From: Psychrobacter immobilis
Lineage (GTDB): Bacteria; Pseudomonadota; Gammaproteobacteria; Pseudomonadales; Moraxellaceae
Length of the DNA: 64,000 nt
Reading direction: 5' to 3'
Assembly: GCF_904846285.1 (NCBI RefSeq)
Contig: NZ_CAJHAD010000014.1
Location: 1 to 64,000 of the forward strand
Part shown: one piece after another, positions 35,385 through 45,024 of the stretch
How positions within the stretch are numbered: the stretch's first letter is position 1
Layout: each line of letters starts with the position of its first letter
Position numbers and translations under genes: made by a program
The notes under the pieces: model-generated
What the model saw: only the letters and a program-made list of their open reading frames with translations
Told to the model about the DNA's origin: nothing
Database searches by the model: none

Positions 35385-38300
35385 CTACAGATGCACTTCT
35401 GTATTTGTCTCTATGTTTTCATCTGGCTTTACGTCTGGACTTGTATCTAAGTCACCTTTCTTTTTCTTGACCTTTTTTTGCTTATCTTGTTTTTTCTGAC
35501 GCTTAGCTTGGCGCTTTTTCTTGGCTTTCTTTTTCGACTTTTTATCATCGACTTCATCATCAGTGTTCTGATTTTCGTCCCAAAGCATCAAACGGCTTAG
35601 TACTTTGCCAAATAAAGTTTCTTTGCGGTAACGACCTTTTTTATTCATAGTATCAACAGGCAAACCGGTCATTAAGGTCAAGGCTTCACTTAAGGTATGT
35701 ACACCATAAATATGAAATTGCTCTGCTTGAACGGCGGCAATGATGTCGTCACGTAGCATTAATTGTTTGACGTTGGCCATTGGAATGACCACGCCTTGTT
35801 GTCCTGTCAGCTCTTGCTCACGACAAGCGTCAAAGAAACCGGCGATTTTAGAATTAATACCGCCAACTGCTTGGACTTCGCCTAATTGATTCATCGAACC
35901 GGTAATCGCAAAAGATTGATTTATAGGGACGTTTGCTAGAGCAGATAGCAATGCACAGCCTTCACTGACCGTGGCACTATCACCATCGATATGGGCGTAA
36001 CTTTGCTCAAAAGCGAGCGAGGCGCTAAAGTTTAGCGCATGATGCTGACTAAATAAGGCGCGCAAATAACTGGTCATAATCAACATGCCTTTGGCGTGTA
36101 AACTACCGCCTAAATCCACATCGCGCTCGATATCGAGGATTTCGCCCGCGCCGATATTTGGTTGAATGACCGCTGTCAGACGAGCGGGCATACCAAACTC
36201 GCTATCGGCATAGCTGACGACAGTGAGCGCATTTACTTGCCCGACAGCATCACCTTGGGTCTGAATAAGCTGCTGGCCATTTTTTAGCTCATCCCAATAA
36301 AGGTCGCGCAAATATCCTGAGCGCTCATCCATATCGTCAATAGCATAAGTGACATGAATGGCGCTAACGATATTTTTACCGCTCAAACGTGCATGGCGGT
36401 TGGATTCATGTAAGAGCTTAATCAATAAATCGCTATGTAAACTTAAGCGGTCTTGGTCTTCTGCTTGTAAGCTTAAATGCTCAAGTAAAGCGGCTTGGGC
36501 GCTACTATCAAAAGGATAGAGGTTGGCATAATCAATGATGTCGGCCATTTTTGCCACCAATGCCAATTCGTGCTCAGGGCTGCGAGTCACATCATCATGA
36601 AAATCGGCGCGTACTTTAAATACCGCATCAAACTCTGGCTCAAGCTCTAGAAGTTCGTAATATAAATCCGCTTCGCCAAGTAAAATGACTTTGATATCAA
36701 GGTCAATGGGTTCGGGCGCGAGCGATAGGCTACCCGTTAAGGTGAGCATCTGCTCAAGGCTTGACAGCTTGATTTTACGTGATTGGAGCGCGCGCTTAAG
36801 ACCTTGCCATGCATAAGGGTGCTCAAGTAAGTGACTGGCTTCTAACAATAGATAGCCGCCATTGGCACGGTGCAGGGCACCTGCTCGAATCATACTGACA
36901 TCGGTGGTCACCGTGCCCAATTGGGTGATTTGCTCGACATGACCCAATAGGTTTAAATGCGTCGGCAAGTCTTCAAAGATGACAGGTGCCCCACTATCTG
37001 ATGCGTGACTGACAATGACGTTCACTGCATAGCGGCTCGGCGTTGTAGCGAGGACTGCCGTCACAAATTCTTCGTCATCGCCATTGACGATACGCTCGAC
37101 ATGCGTGACCATATCGGCAAATACGGTTTTTAGATAGTCGATAACCAATGGATGGGCAGCGAACTGCTCATAGATAGGGGCAAATAAGGGCTGTAGTGCT
37201 CGACGTGCAATATTGCGATGTAGCGCTTCAATCGCATCATTGGCTTCGTCTTCTAATTGCTCTAACGCGATGGTTAACTGACTTAAACGCTTTTGCATAT
37301 GGTTCTTTTGCGCAAAATTATTCAGCTCAGCCTCATATTCGCTCTTGCCGTAGTCGTGGTTAACATCTTTGCTAACGCTATCATCAGCACTAGAAATATG
37401 GGCATTTGGAATGTTGGCTCTTTGAATTTCCTCTTTTATTGACTTATTTTCCTGGTTGTTAGAGGTTTTGTCATCTTTAACTTCACTATTGCTCTCTTCT
37501 TTGGGTAGCTGGCTAGGATGTACAAATACCGCTTTATTATCAAATGAACGAAACGTCAATGCCAAATCGTACTGTTTGCCTTCGGTATTTAGGTCGTCGT
37601 AAGCCTGACTTTCTTTTTGATGGGTATCATTTTTGATGGCTTCGATTTTGCTTTGATATTGATCGCTACGAAAACGCTGACTAAGTCGTTTTTTGGCTTG
37701 CTGCCACAATTGATTGACCTGTTGTTGTAATATCTGCCCTTGCTCAGCAGGTAAACGTAATGCTTGCGGTGTACGTGGATCGGTAAAGTTATATACATAA
37801 ACCCAATCATCGGGTGTTGGTGCGTCAGCGGCAATCCGCTGTAGCAAGCGACTGATAACCGTGCGTTTACCTAAACCATTTTCACCAGCGGCAAACACAT
37901 GATAGCCGCTGGCATGAATATCCAGTGCCGTATATAACGCTTTAAGGGCACGCTGTTGCCCAAAGCCGATATCTAAATCGGGGGCAGTGCGGGTATCGCT
38001 CGGTAGCTCATTGGTATCCGTATAACGCTTAAGCTGCTCGGCACTGATAAGGCAGCGCTCATTAACATCGATAAATACCGCATGAGGCGTGCTAGGTGCA
38101 TCTAATGTGCTATCTGGCTCAGTAGTGTCTGACGGCTTTTTGCGTGCCAGTTCTTTTTTAGGTAGCTTTGTTTTAGAGGGCTTTTTTTTAGGCAGATTCG
38201 TTATTAATGATTCTGACTCTGCTGCTTTATTAACAGGTGTTACCATAGGATTGTTGTCTTTTGGGTCTTGATTCATAGGTGTATTTTGCGGTTCGGTCAT
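35385..38300 (-). CDS. Lon-like ATP-dependent protease (LonH/YcbZ type)
   Basis: 971 residues. A variant AAA+ core has the Walker A-like AAGENGLGKRT near residue 135 and a long helical insert (about 255-350, partly rich in Asn, Lys and Glu). The Lon-type peptidase domain carries GDSATVSEG with Ser775 and the partner Lys818 in GGINSKIAGF, 43 residues apart as in Lon. The family lacks the classical Lon N-domain. The extreme C-terminus is a stretch of about 30 lysine-rich residues followed by an acidic tail, which is not part of the family fold and could bind nucleic acid or ribosomes. Confidence 0.9.
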   Translation of the reverse strand: MTEPQNTPMNQDPKDNNPMVTPVNKAAESESLITNLPKKKPSKTKLPKKELARKKPSDTTEPDSTLDAPSTPHAVFIDVNERCLISAEQLKRYTDTNELPSDTRTAPDLDIGFGQQRALKALYTALDIHASGYHVFAAGENGLGKRTVISRLLQRIAADAPTPDDWVYVYNFTDPRTPQALRLPAEQGQILQQQVNQLWQQAKKRLSQRFRSDQYQSKIEAIKNDTHQKESQAYDDLNTEGKQYDLALTFRSFDNKAVFVHPSQLPKEESNSEVKDDKTSNNQENKSIKEEIQRANIPNAHISSADDSVSKDVNHDYGKSEYEAELNNFAQKNHMQKRLSQLTIALEQLEDEANDAIEALHRNIARRALQPLFAPIYEQFAAHPLVIDYLKTVFADMVTHVERIVNGDDEEFVTAVLATTPSRYAVNVIVSHASDSGAPVIFEDLPTHLNLLGHVEQITQLGTVTTDVSMIRAGALHRANGGYLLLEASHLLEHPYAWQGLKRALQSRKIKLSSLEQMLTLTGSLSLAPEPIDLDIKVILLGEADLYYELLELEPEFDAVFKVRADFHDDVTRSPEHELALVAKMADIIDYANLYPFDSSAQAALLEHLSLQAEDQDRLSLHSDLLIKLLHESNRHARLSGKNIVSAIHVTYAIDDMDERSGYLRDLYWDELKNGQQLIQTQGDAVGQVNALTVVSYADSEFGMPARLTAVIQPNIGAGEILDIERDVDLGGSLHAKGMLIMTSYLRALFSQHHALNFSASLAFEQSYAHIDGDSATVSEGCALLSALANVPINQSFAITGSMNQLGEVQAVGGINSKIAGFFDACREQELTGQQGVVIPMANVKQLMLRDDIIAAVQAEQFHIYGVHTLSEALTLMTGLPVDTMNKKGRYRKETLFGKVLSRLMLWDENQNTDDEVDDKKSKKKAKKKRQAKRQKKQDKQKKVKKKKGDLDTSPDVKPDENIETNTEVHL

Positions 38301-38670
38301 AGTGATATAGTAAGTCGTTTTAAAAGGGCGGAATGGTTGGTGAGCTTTTGCTGTTTGGGCGCTAAGTTTAAGAATGCACTTTTAATAATGAATCTTTTTA
38401 ATAATATATCAGGACATCTTACAAGATATAGGCGCGTTTTAGACAAGACATTCAGCGCAATTTTGTATCATAGAGAAATGGATATTTTTATTAATTAGGT
38501 TGAGGTCATATTAATTTTGCTAAGATAATGTGATGACTGTCGAAGAAGATAAGCCTTCAATATAGGGGTAGATAGTATAAGATGGCGTACATTGGCGCAA
38601 TCTGCAACTATTCAATAGGCAGCCTGCATGATAAAATAGACGGTTCACATGTCAAAACTGGATAACCCGT
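38301..38670. other. Divergent intergenic region between the protease and rsmG
   Basis: 370 bases without a convincing gene, repeat or hairpin. Both promoters must be here but I could not assign them. No DnaA-box cluster is visible, so this is not an obvious origin despite the parAB neighbourhood. Confidence 0.5.
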
Positions 38671-39387
38671 ATGTCAGATTCTACTAAAACCTCTTCATCA
38701 TCTGCTAACACGGGTAACATTCATATTGACCCGACAGGTTTTGTAAAGCTCGGTGCGCAATTACCCACACTGGCAAATATATTGGCGCAATCAATAGATG
38801 AGTTGGGTCTTGCATTAAGTACGACGCAGCAGCGCACGTTATTATTGTATTTAGACCAGCTTTTATTATGGAATAAAGCGTATAATCTGACCGCTATTAC
38901 CGATCCAGTCGAAGCGCTGATCAAACATATCATCGATTGTTTGGCTATTATAACGCATTTACCATCAGGGTCGCTGCTGGATATTGGCACGGGAGCGGGC
39001 TTGCCAGCGGTGATTATCGCTATCTGTCAGCCTGAGCGCCAATGTACCGCGCTTGATAGCAATCAGAAGAAAATTCGCTTTATTAAACAAATCAGCAGCG
39101 AGCTTGGTTTGAGTAACATGCACCCAATCGCCTCGCGTATTGAAGCGCATGAAGCCAGCTATGAGGTAGTAACATCGAGAGCTTTTGCTAGCTTGATTGA
39201 TTTTGTCGAAGTCGCTCAGCCGCGCTTGGTGGATAATGGTTATTTATGCGCGATGAAGGGCAAAGCTCCAAGCGATGAAGAATTACAGGCGCTAGATGGC
39301 AGTTGGCAGATTAAGACAATTCCGTTAAAAGTACCGCGTTTACAAGATAGTCGTCATTTAATTGAATTATCTTATAAAAATGTCTAA
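38671..39387 (+). CDS. rsmG: 16S rRNA (guanine-527 N7)-methyltransferase
   Basis: RsmG (GidB) methylates G527 of 16S rRNA using S-adenosylmethionine. The 238-residue protein has the family N-terminal helix segment (LYLDQLLLWNKAYNLTAITDP), the SAM-binding motif LLDIGTGAGLPAVIIAI, and DSNQKKIRFIKQI that contacts the cofactor. A 30-residue Ser/Thr-rich N-terminus is extra. It heads the rsmG-parA-parB set that is widely conserved, though the usual partner mnmG is not upstream here. Confidence 0.96.
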   Translation: MSDSTKTSSSSANTGNIHIDPTGFVKLGAQLPTLANILAQSIDELGLALSTTQQRTLLLYLDQLLLWNKAYNLTAITDPVEALIKHIIDCLAIITHLPSGSLLDIGTGAGLPAVIIAICQPERQCTALDSNQKKIRFIKQISSELGLSNMHPIASRIEAHEASYEVVTSRAFASLIDFVEVAQPRLVDNGYLCAMKGKAPSDEELQALDGSWQIKTIPLKVPRLQDSRHLIELSYKNV

Positions 39388-39577
39388 GCTATGAGCACGC
39401 AATACACTGTAAGACAACAATTGTTCTATAGTGACATATAAATGGTCTTATCGTTTATACGCAGGTGTTTAAGTAACCTTATAGGTAAGCGTCAGGTATT
39501 TGAGTAAAACAATAAGCACGAGCAGCAAAATGCTTCAGTAAAATCAGTAATAGATCCTAATTAAATTGAGTGAGTGT

Positions 39578-40354
39578 ATGGAAATCATAGCAATTGCGAA
39601 TCAAAAAGGCGGCGTGGGTAAAACCACGACGGCAGTGAATTTGACTGCCAGCTTAGCGGCCAAGCGCAAGCATGTACTACTGATTGACTTAGACCCACAG
39701 GGTAATGCGACCAGTGGCACTGGCGTGGATAAGAATGAATTAGAGCTGACCATCGCTGACGTGCTGCTTGATGATGTTGCACTGTCTAAAGCGATTGTGA
39801 GTAGCCCTGCAGGGTTTGATGTCATCGGTGCTAATCGTGATTTGGCGGGTATGGACATCACTTTAATGAGTAAGACCAACAGTCATGAGCTATTTAAAAC
39901 GGCGATGGCGCAGTTGGTCAACGATCAAATCGCCGCCAATAAACCTGCTTATGATTATGTGATTATCGATTGTGCACCGAGCTTAAACTTGCTGACGATT
40001 AATGCTTTGGTTGCCACCGACAGCGTTATCATTCCGATGCAGTGTGAATATTATGCGTTAGAAGGTTTAGCGGACTTGTCACAGACAATTGAGCGACTCA
40101 CTGAACTTAATCCTAAGCTGTATATTCGCGGCGTGGTCAGAACCTTATTCGATGCGCGTAATACCTTGGCGCGTGATGTGTCTGCTGAATTAGAGGCGCA
40201 TTTTGGCGAGATTATGTACAAGACTCACATTCCAAGAAATATTCGTCTAGCAGAAGCACCGGCACATGGCTTACCAGTTATCGCCTACGAGAGATGGTCA
40301 AAAGGCGCACGCGCGTATCAAAAACTGGCAGCTGAAGTGATGAAGCAAAGTTAA
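39578..40354 (+). CDS. parA: Chromosome-partitioning ATPase ParA
   Basis: ParA (Soj) binds the nucleoid in its ATP form and moves ParB-bound origins apart. The 258 residues contain the deviant Walker A KGGVGKTTT (10-18), the switch motif LLIDLDPQGNATSGTG and DYVIIDCAPSLNLLT. The ATG at 39578 directly precedes the conserved EIIAIANQKGG and is preferred to a TTG four codons earlier. rsmG is 190 bases upstream and parB 121 bases downstream on the same strand. Confidence 0.96.
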   Translation: MEIIAIANQKGGVGKTTTAVNLTASLAAKRKHVLLIDLDPQGNATSGTGVDKNELELTIADVLLDDVALSKAIVSSPAGFDVIGANRDLAGMDITLMSKTNSHELFKTAMAQLVNDQIAANKPAYDYVIIDCAPSLNLLTINALVATDSVIIPMQCEYYALEGLADLSQTIERLTELNPKLYIRGVVRTLFDARNTLARDVSAELEAHFGEIMYKTHIPRNIRLAEAPAHGLPVIAYERWSKGARAYQKLAAEVMKQS

Positions 40355-40475
40355 TAGTTATAGCTTTCTAATCATAAGCTGCTAATCATCAGTAAAAACA
40401 GCAAATTATATTTATCAGTAAGCCGGCAGTAGTAAGCATTGGGCTTTTTATTTTAGCGTTAGAGGATAGGTAATC

Positions 40476-41636
40476 ATGGCAAAGAAAAGAGGGTTGGCTG
40501 CTAATCGAGGCTTAGACGCCTTATTAGGGTCAATCAAAAAAGAAAAGCAAATTGCCGCCTCTGCCTTACAAGATGATACGGTGGTGCGCGAGCCTACTGT
40601 GTCAGATGCAATGTTAGAAACTGACATATCAGAAGCTAACAGACAGCAAGACGATGCCAGCACGGCAGACAAAGCTGCAGATACAAAACCTATTAAAAAG
40701 CCTTCCGCCTCGTCAATCACAGATGAATCTACTGACAGTAATAATCGTAAAGCGCGTACTACTAAGAAAATTCCTGCTAATAAAGCTCGTGTAAATGCGA
40801 TAGAGAATAGTGCCCCTGAAGACCAGATCAGCTTGGTGCAAATCGATGTTACGCGTCTGCAAGCAGGTAAGTATCAACCGCGCCGTGATATGAGTGAAAC
40901 AGCGCTAGCAGAATTGGCCTCTTCTATTGAACAACATGGTGTCATGCAGCCGATCGTTATTCGTCCATTACTGGCGAATGAAGACAAAAGTGAAGCCTTG
41001 GTTACGCATGAGATTATCGCCGGTGAGCGCCGCTGGCGTGCGGCAAAAATGGCTGGTAAATCGGTTATACCAGCGATTGAGCGTGCGTTATCTGATGAGC
41101 TAGCAATTGCATTGGCATTGATTGAAAATATTCAGCGAGAAGATTTATCGGTGATTGAGCAGGCTGCTGCTTTACAGCGTTTCCATACAGAGTTTGGTAT
41201 GAGTCATGCCATGATTGCCGAAGTCGTTGGTAAGGCGCGTACCACGGTTTCGAACCTTTTGCGTTTGAATCAATTACACGACACAGTCAAAGACCATTTG
41301 GCAAACAGTGCTTTAGATATGGGGCACGCCCGTACATTGTTAGCTTTATCATCAGAACAGCAGCCTATCATTGCGCAAAAAATCATTGATGGTGGTATGA
41401 CGGTGCGCGAAGCTGAAAAGTTGGTAAAATCCATCCTGCAACCTGCTCCTAAAGTCAATCGCACTGAGCAAGTACAGTCTCGTGATGTAGAGCGTTTGAC
41501 CCAACGTTTAACCGACATGTTAGGGGCGGAGGTAAAGCTCAAGCATAAAAAAGACGGGCAGGGTAGTGTTGAGATATTTTTCCATAGTCAAGATCAACTG
41601 GCTGCCTTAATTAAGCATATAGAAGCGCAGGCTTAA
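40476..41636 (+). CDS. parB: Chromosome-partitioning protein ParB
   Basis: ParB (Spo0J) binds parS sites and is a CTP-dependent clamp. The 386-residue protein starts with the family opening AKKRGLAANRGLDALLG. A long polar segment (about 25-120) rich in Asp, Thr, Ala and Lys follows. The nuclease/CTP-binding core then carries KYQPRRDMSETALAELA and EIIAGERRWRAAKMAG. A helix-turn-helix region (MSHAMIAEVVGKARTTVSNLLRL, about 245-268) and a C-terminal dimer domain follow. The N-terminal insertion of almost 100 residues before the core is longer than in E. coli-type plasmid or Caulobacter ParB. No perfect parS site is visible in the window. Confidence 0.95.
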   Translation: MAKKRGLAANRGLDALLGSIKKEKQIAASALQDDTVVREPTVSDAMLETDISEANRQQDDASTADKAADTKPIKKPSASSITDESTDSNNRKARTTKKIPANKARVNAIENSAPEDQISLVQIDVTRLQAGKYQPRRDMSETALAELASSIEQHGVMQPIVIRPLLANEDKSEALVTHEIIAGERRWRAAKMAGKSVIPAIERALSDELAIALALIENIQREDLSVIEQAAALQRFHTEFGMSHAMIAEVVGKARTTVSNLLRLNQLHDTVKDHLANSALDMGHARTLLALSSEQQPIIAQKIIDGGMTVREAEKLVKSILQPAPKVNRTEQVQSRDVERLTQRLTDMLGAEVKLKHKKDGQGSVEIFFHSQDQLAALIKHIEAQA

Positions 41637-41715
41637 GGCTTTTTATGAGCCTTAACTAACTATTTAAATGTAAACCATCTTTTAATAATTTATAAAAACA
41701 TAGAAGAGAGTCAGT

Positions 41716-42459
41716 ATGTGGGAGCTGGTAAAAGCAGGTGGTTGGCTGATGACACCTATCGTGGTGTGCTCAATATTGGCATTGGTTATTATTATCGAAC
41801 GTAGTCATACTTTGCAGTTTAATAAGATTGTACCCAATAGATTGCGCGAACAGCTGATAACCCGCCTACGTGAAAACGGTGATATAGGTCGTACGCAGTT
41901 GATGAATGTCAAAGAAAAAACCCCTTTGGGTGATATTCTAGCGACTGGCCTGCTTTATCGCCAATACGGCTTAGACTCGATGACGATGCACATGCAAAAC
42001 CGTGCCAGCGTACAAGTGCATCAATTAGAAAAAAATATCAATATGCTTGGCACCATTGGTGCAATTGCGCCATTGCTTGGTCTGTTGGGTACGGTATTGG
42101 GCATTATCTCGTCGTTTTTGGCGATTACGGATGGCGCGATGCAAGACCCAACCATGCTCGCTGCTGGCGTGTCACAAGCTTTGATTACCACGGCTGCTGG
42201 TATGATTGTCGCTATCCCAGCTTTGGTTGCTTATCGTTATTTTCAGCGCCGTATTATCGATATCAATGCGCAGTTTGAGACCCAAGCAGGGCTCATGATT
42301 CAAGAGTTATATGATTATCATTTATTAGATAATATTCCTGATTCTGCTACGTCTCATGCAGGCAGCCATACAGCAGTAAATAGTAAAGAGAGTCAAGTAA
42401 GTAATGAGCTTTCTCTTGACACATCAGATTTGGATAATACTGCAGCGGCGACTTTATAA
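41716..42459 (+). CDS. exbB: ExbB/TolQ-type proton channel subunit
   Basis: The inner-membrane motor protein that couples the proton gradient to a TonB- or Tol-type partner. 247 residues, with spans at about 10-30, 110-135 and 155-180. The signature GTIGAIAPLLGLLGTVLGIISSF and GVSQALITTAAGMIVAIPALVAYRYF contain the conserved polar residues of the proton path. Pairing with exbD and the location before msbA-lpxK-kdsB mark it as an ExbB. No tonB is adjacent. Confidence 0.92.
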   Translation: MWELVKAGGWLMTPIVVCSILALVIIIERSHTLQFNKIVPNRLREQLITRLRENGDIGRTQLMNVKEKTPLGDILATGLLYRQYGLDSMTMHMQNRASVQVHQLEKNINMLGTIGAIAPLLGLLGTVLGIISSFLAITDGAMQDPTMLAAGVSQALITTAAGMIVAIPALVAYRYFQRRIIDINAQFETQAGLMIQELYDYHLLDNIPDSATSHAGSHTAVNSKESQVSNELSLDTSDLDNTAAATL

Positions 42460-42519
42460 TAGCAATAGCATTATTGATGATTATTTGTTGAGCAAAAAAG
42501 TATAAGCATCTCAAAAAAT

Positions 42520-42551
42520 ATTAGGCACATTAAATATTAGGTACATTAAAG
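42520..42551 (+). repeat. 16-bp tandem repeat in the exbD leader
   Basis: ATTAGGCACATTAAAT is followed by ATTAGGTACATTAAAG (14 of 16 identical). The last bases overlap the AAAGAGA that serves as ribosome binding site of exbD, eight bases from its start. Confidence 0.75.
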
Positions 42552-42559
42552 AGACTGAT

Positions 42560-43003
42560 ATGCGCTTTAGAAAACCGACCGTTGAGCCACTTGAAATCAA
42601 TCTTACGCCGATGATTGATTGCTTATTATTTTTAATCGTATTTTTACTTCTAGCGACCTCGTTTAATCACTTTAGCCGCTTAAATATCATTCTTCCCGAA
42701 GCTGAGGGCGTGGCACTGACAGAAGAGAAAAATAGTATTGAAGTGGCCGTGCAAGAAGATGGTAGTTATTTGGTCAATGGCATTACGCTTGCCAGTAGCA
42801 ACGAGGCTGAATTAACCAGCATGCTACAACAAGAGGCGGGTAGTAATCGCGATATGCTATTTGTGATTGCTGCCGATGCAAATGCCACGCATCAATCCGT
42901 GGTACGGGTCATGGATATCGCTGGTAAATTGGGTTTTTTAAATCTAAATATCAGTACGGTTGTGCCACTTGGTCAGCCTTTACCGCAATCATCACCAAAA
43001 TAA
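42560..43003 (+). CDS. exbD: ExbD/TolR-type biopolymer transport protein
   Basis: 147 residues. A short basic, cytosolic start is followed by LEINLTPMIDCLLFLIVFLLLATSF, in which Asp19 is the conserved proton-carrying residue of the single membrane span. The rest is the periplasmic domain with ExbD-type strands (IEVAVQEDGSYLVNG; VIAADANATHQSVVRVMDIAGKLG). It works in a complex with the preceding ExbB. Confidence 0.93.
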   Translation: MRFRKPTVEPLEINLTPMIDCLLFLIVFLLLATSFNHFSRLNIILPEAEGVALTEEKNSIEVAVQEDGSYLVNGITLASSNEAELTSMLQQEAGSNRDMLFVIAADANATHQSVVRVMDIAGKLGFLNLNISTVVPLGQPLPQSSPK

Positions 43004-43146
43004 CTTTACGGTATTTGATAAGGTAGTAAAGCTTATTAAGCATTGCTACCATTACTCTAACAGCCTTTAATGTTTTATCTTATAAATAATCGCCATTGCT
43101 GTGCACCTTTTATTCATTTCTTATTTATACCTAAATTGAGGCTTTT

Positions 43147-44934
43147 ATGAGCCAAGCTAATCAACCTGACTCTAAAAAAACTTCTGCTAACAAGCTATCA
43201 GCAGCACCATCAAATACGCCTAAGCATAAGACCTTATTACGTCTGTTAAGCTACCTTAAACCATATTGGTGGGCGCTATTACTGATGGTTATCGGCTTTG
43301 CAATTAATGCGGCAACAGAGATTTGGATTGCTAAATTATTGCAATATATCACTGATGCCATTAATCAAAATGATCAAAGTAAGCAAGATTTATTTCCGTT
43401 TATTATTGTCTTGTTGTTTTTCGTCCGTGGTGTAGGGAGCTTTTTAGGTAACTACTATACGGCGTTAGTCTCGCGCAATCTTGTGTATGAGCTACGTGTG
43501 CAAGTATTTAATAAGCTACTGCGTTTGCCAAGCTCGTTTTATTTAGCAAATCCAGCAGGGACGATTTCGTCCAAGCTGATTTTTGATGTCGAGCAGGTGA
43601 CGGCAGCTAGTACCGATTCGATGAAGACCTTATTACGCGATGGCTTGACTGTGGTAGCTTTGATAGGATTTTTGCTTTATAGCAACTGGCGTTTGACCTT
43701 GATTTTATTTGTCGTGCTGCCACCGATTTTATGGCTGATACGGGTAGCTTCAAAACGCTATTTAAAGCTTTCAAAGGGTATTCAAGAAACCATGGGCGAT
43801 GTCAGTCATATCACCAATGAAGTGATTAATGGCTATCAAGTGGTTAAGAATTATGGTGGACAAGCTTACGAGGCTAAACGCTTTGATACCACGTCGAAGA
43901 AAAACCTGCGCCAAGGGATGAAGGTCGTTGTGACCAATAGCATCAATACTCCAGCCGTACAGCTATTAATGGCAATAGCCATGGCGGTAGTGGTGTGGCT
44001 CGCGCTGCGCCCTGCGGTGATAGATAATATTTCAGCAGGTGAGTTTATTTCTTACATTGCTGCAGCGGGGCTATTAAGTAAGCCTGTGCGTTCATTGACT
44101 GATGTCAATCAACAGTTGCAAAGAGGGCTCGCGGCCGGCGAGTCAATATTTACCTTATTGGATGAGCCAGAAGAAGAAGACACTGGAATACTTAATCCAA
44201 TCTTAGCAGGTGAAATCAAACTGGATAATGTCAGCTTGGTTTATCCTGATTCAACTGTGGCGCTACGTGACTTTACTTTAGACGTGCATGCAGGCGAGAC
44301 GGTGGCATTGGTTGGGCGTAGCGGGGCTGGTAAATCATCCTTAGTCAACTTGCTTACTCGTACCTTAGACACTTCTTCTGGGCAAATTATCCTTGATGGC
44401 ATGCCAATTGAAGATATTAAGCTTGAGAGCTTGCGTGCCCAGATTGCGATGGTCAATCAGCAAGTGGTGCTGTTTAATACCACGGTGTTTAATAATATTG
44501 CCTATGGCAGTCTGGCGGATAAAACCCAAGCTGAGGTTGAGCAGGCCGCAAAAGACGCTTTTGCTCATGATTTTATTATGAAAATGCCAAATGGCTATCA
44601 AAGTGAGATAGGCGCTGAGGGTTTGCAGCTGTCTGGGGGTCAACGCCAACGTATCTCTATTGCTCGAGCACTATTAAAAGATGCGCCGATTTTGATTTTA
44701 GATGAAGCCACCAGCGCTCTGGATAATGAGTCAGAATATTATATTCAAAAAGCGCTGGATAATGTCATGAAAGACCGCACGACACTGGTGATTGCGCATC
44801 GTTTAACAACGATTGAGGCGGCTGATCGCATTGCTGTGTTAGATGGTGGTCATATTGTTGAGCTTGGTACACATGAAGAGTTGATGCAATTGCACGGTCA
44901 TTATGCGCAAATGTATGCGCGCGATTTTGAGTAA
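43147..44934 (+). CDS. msbA: Lipid A export ATP-binding/permease protein MsbA
   Basis: A half-transporter that flips lipid A-core across the inner membrane. 595 residues: six spans in the first half, then a nucleotide-binding domain with Walker A GRSGAGKSS, the ABC signature LSGGQRQR and Walker B ILILDEATSALD. The cytosolic N-terminus is about 25 residues longer than usual. It lies directly ahead of lpxK, as in E. coli, which strongly favours MsbA over a generic multidrug exporter. Confidence 0.94.
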   Translation: MSQANQPDSKKTSANKLSAAPSNTPKHKTLLRLLSYLKPYWWALLLMVIGFAINAATEIWIAKLLQYITDAINQNDQSKQDLFPFIIVLLFFVRGVGSFLGNYYTALVSRNLVYELRVQVFNKLLRLPSSFYLANPAGTISSKLIFDVEQVTAASTDSMKTLLRDGLTVVALIGFLLYSNWRLTLILFVVLPPILWLIRVASKRYLKLSKGIQETMGDVSHITNEVINGYQVVKNYGGQAYEAKRFDTTSKKNLRQGMKVVVTNSINTPAVQLLMAIAMAVVVWLALRPAVIDNISAGEFISYIAAAGLLSKPVRSLTDVNQQLQRGLAAGESIFTLLDEPEEEDTGILNPILAGEIKLDNVSLVYPDSTVALRDFTLDVHAGETVALVGRSGAGKSSLVNLLTRTLDTSSGQIILDGMPIEDIKLESLRAQIAMVNQQVVLFNTTVFNNIAYGSLADKTQAEVEQAAKDAFAHDFIMKMPNGYQSEIGAEGLQLSGGQRQRISIARALLKDAPILILDEATSALDNESEYYIQKALDNVMKDRTTLVIAHRLTTIEAADRIAVLDGGHIVELGTHEELMQLHGHYAQMYARDFE

Positions 44935-44963
44935 ATGTGCTCAATAAACGTGTTGAATAAGCG
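44925..44963 (+). repeat. 13-bp degenerate repeat between msbA and lpxK
   Basis: TTTTGAGTAAATG, TGCTCAATAAACG and TGTTGAATAAGCG follow each other. The first overlaps the msbA stop codon. Identity is limited, so this is the weakest of the leader repeats. Confidence 0.45.
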
Positions 44964-45024
44964 CTCATTCATAGTTTTCTTAGAATAAAAATCGCTGAAT
45001 AAATAGGATAAATGTCACACCATC

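Noticed and set aside
39460..39510. Two similar stretches (CAGGTGTTT, CAGGTATTT) about 31 bases apart before parA
   Set aside because: They are too short and too far apart to count as a tandem repeat like the others.
41633..41655. Eight-base hairpin at the end of parB (TTAAGGCT / AGCCTTAA)
   Set aside because: It contains the parB stop codon and has no T tract. I do not count it as a terminator.
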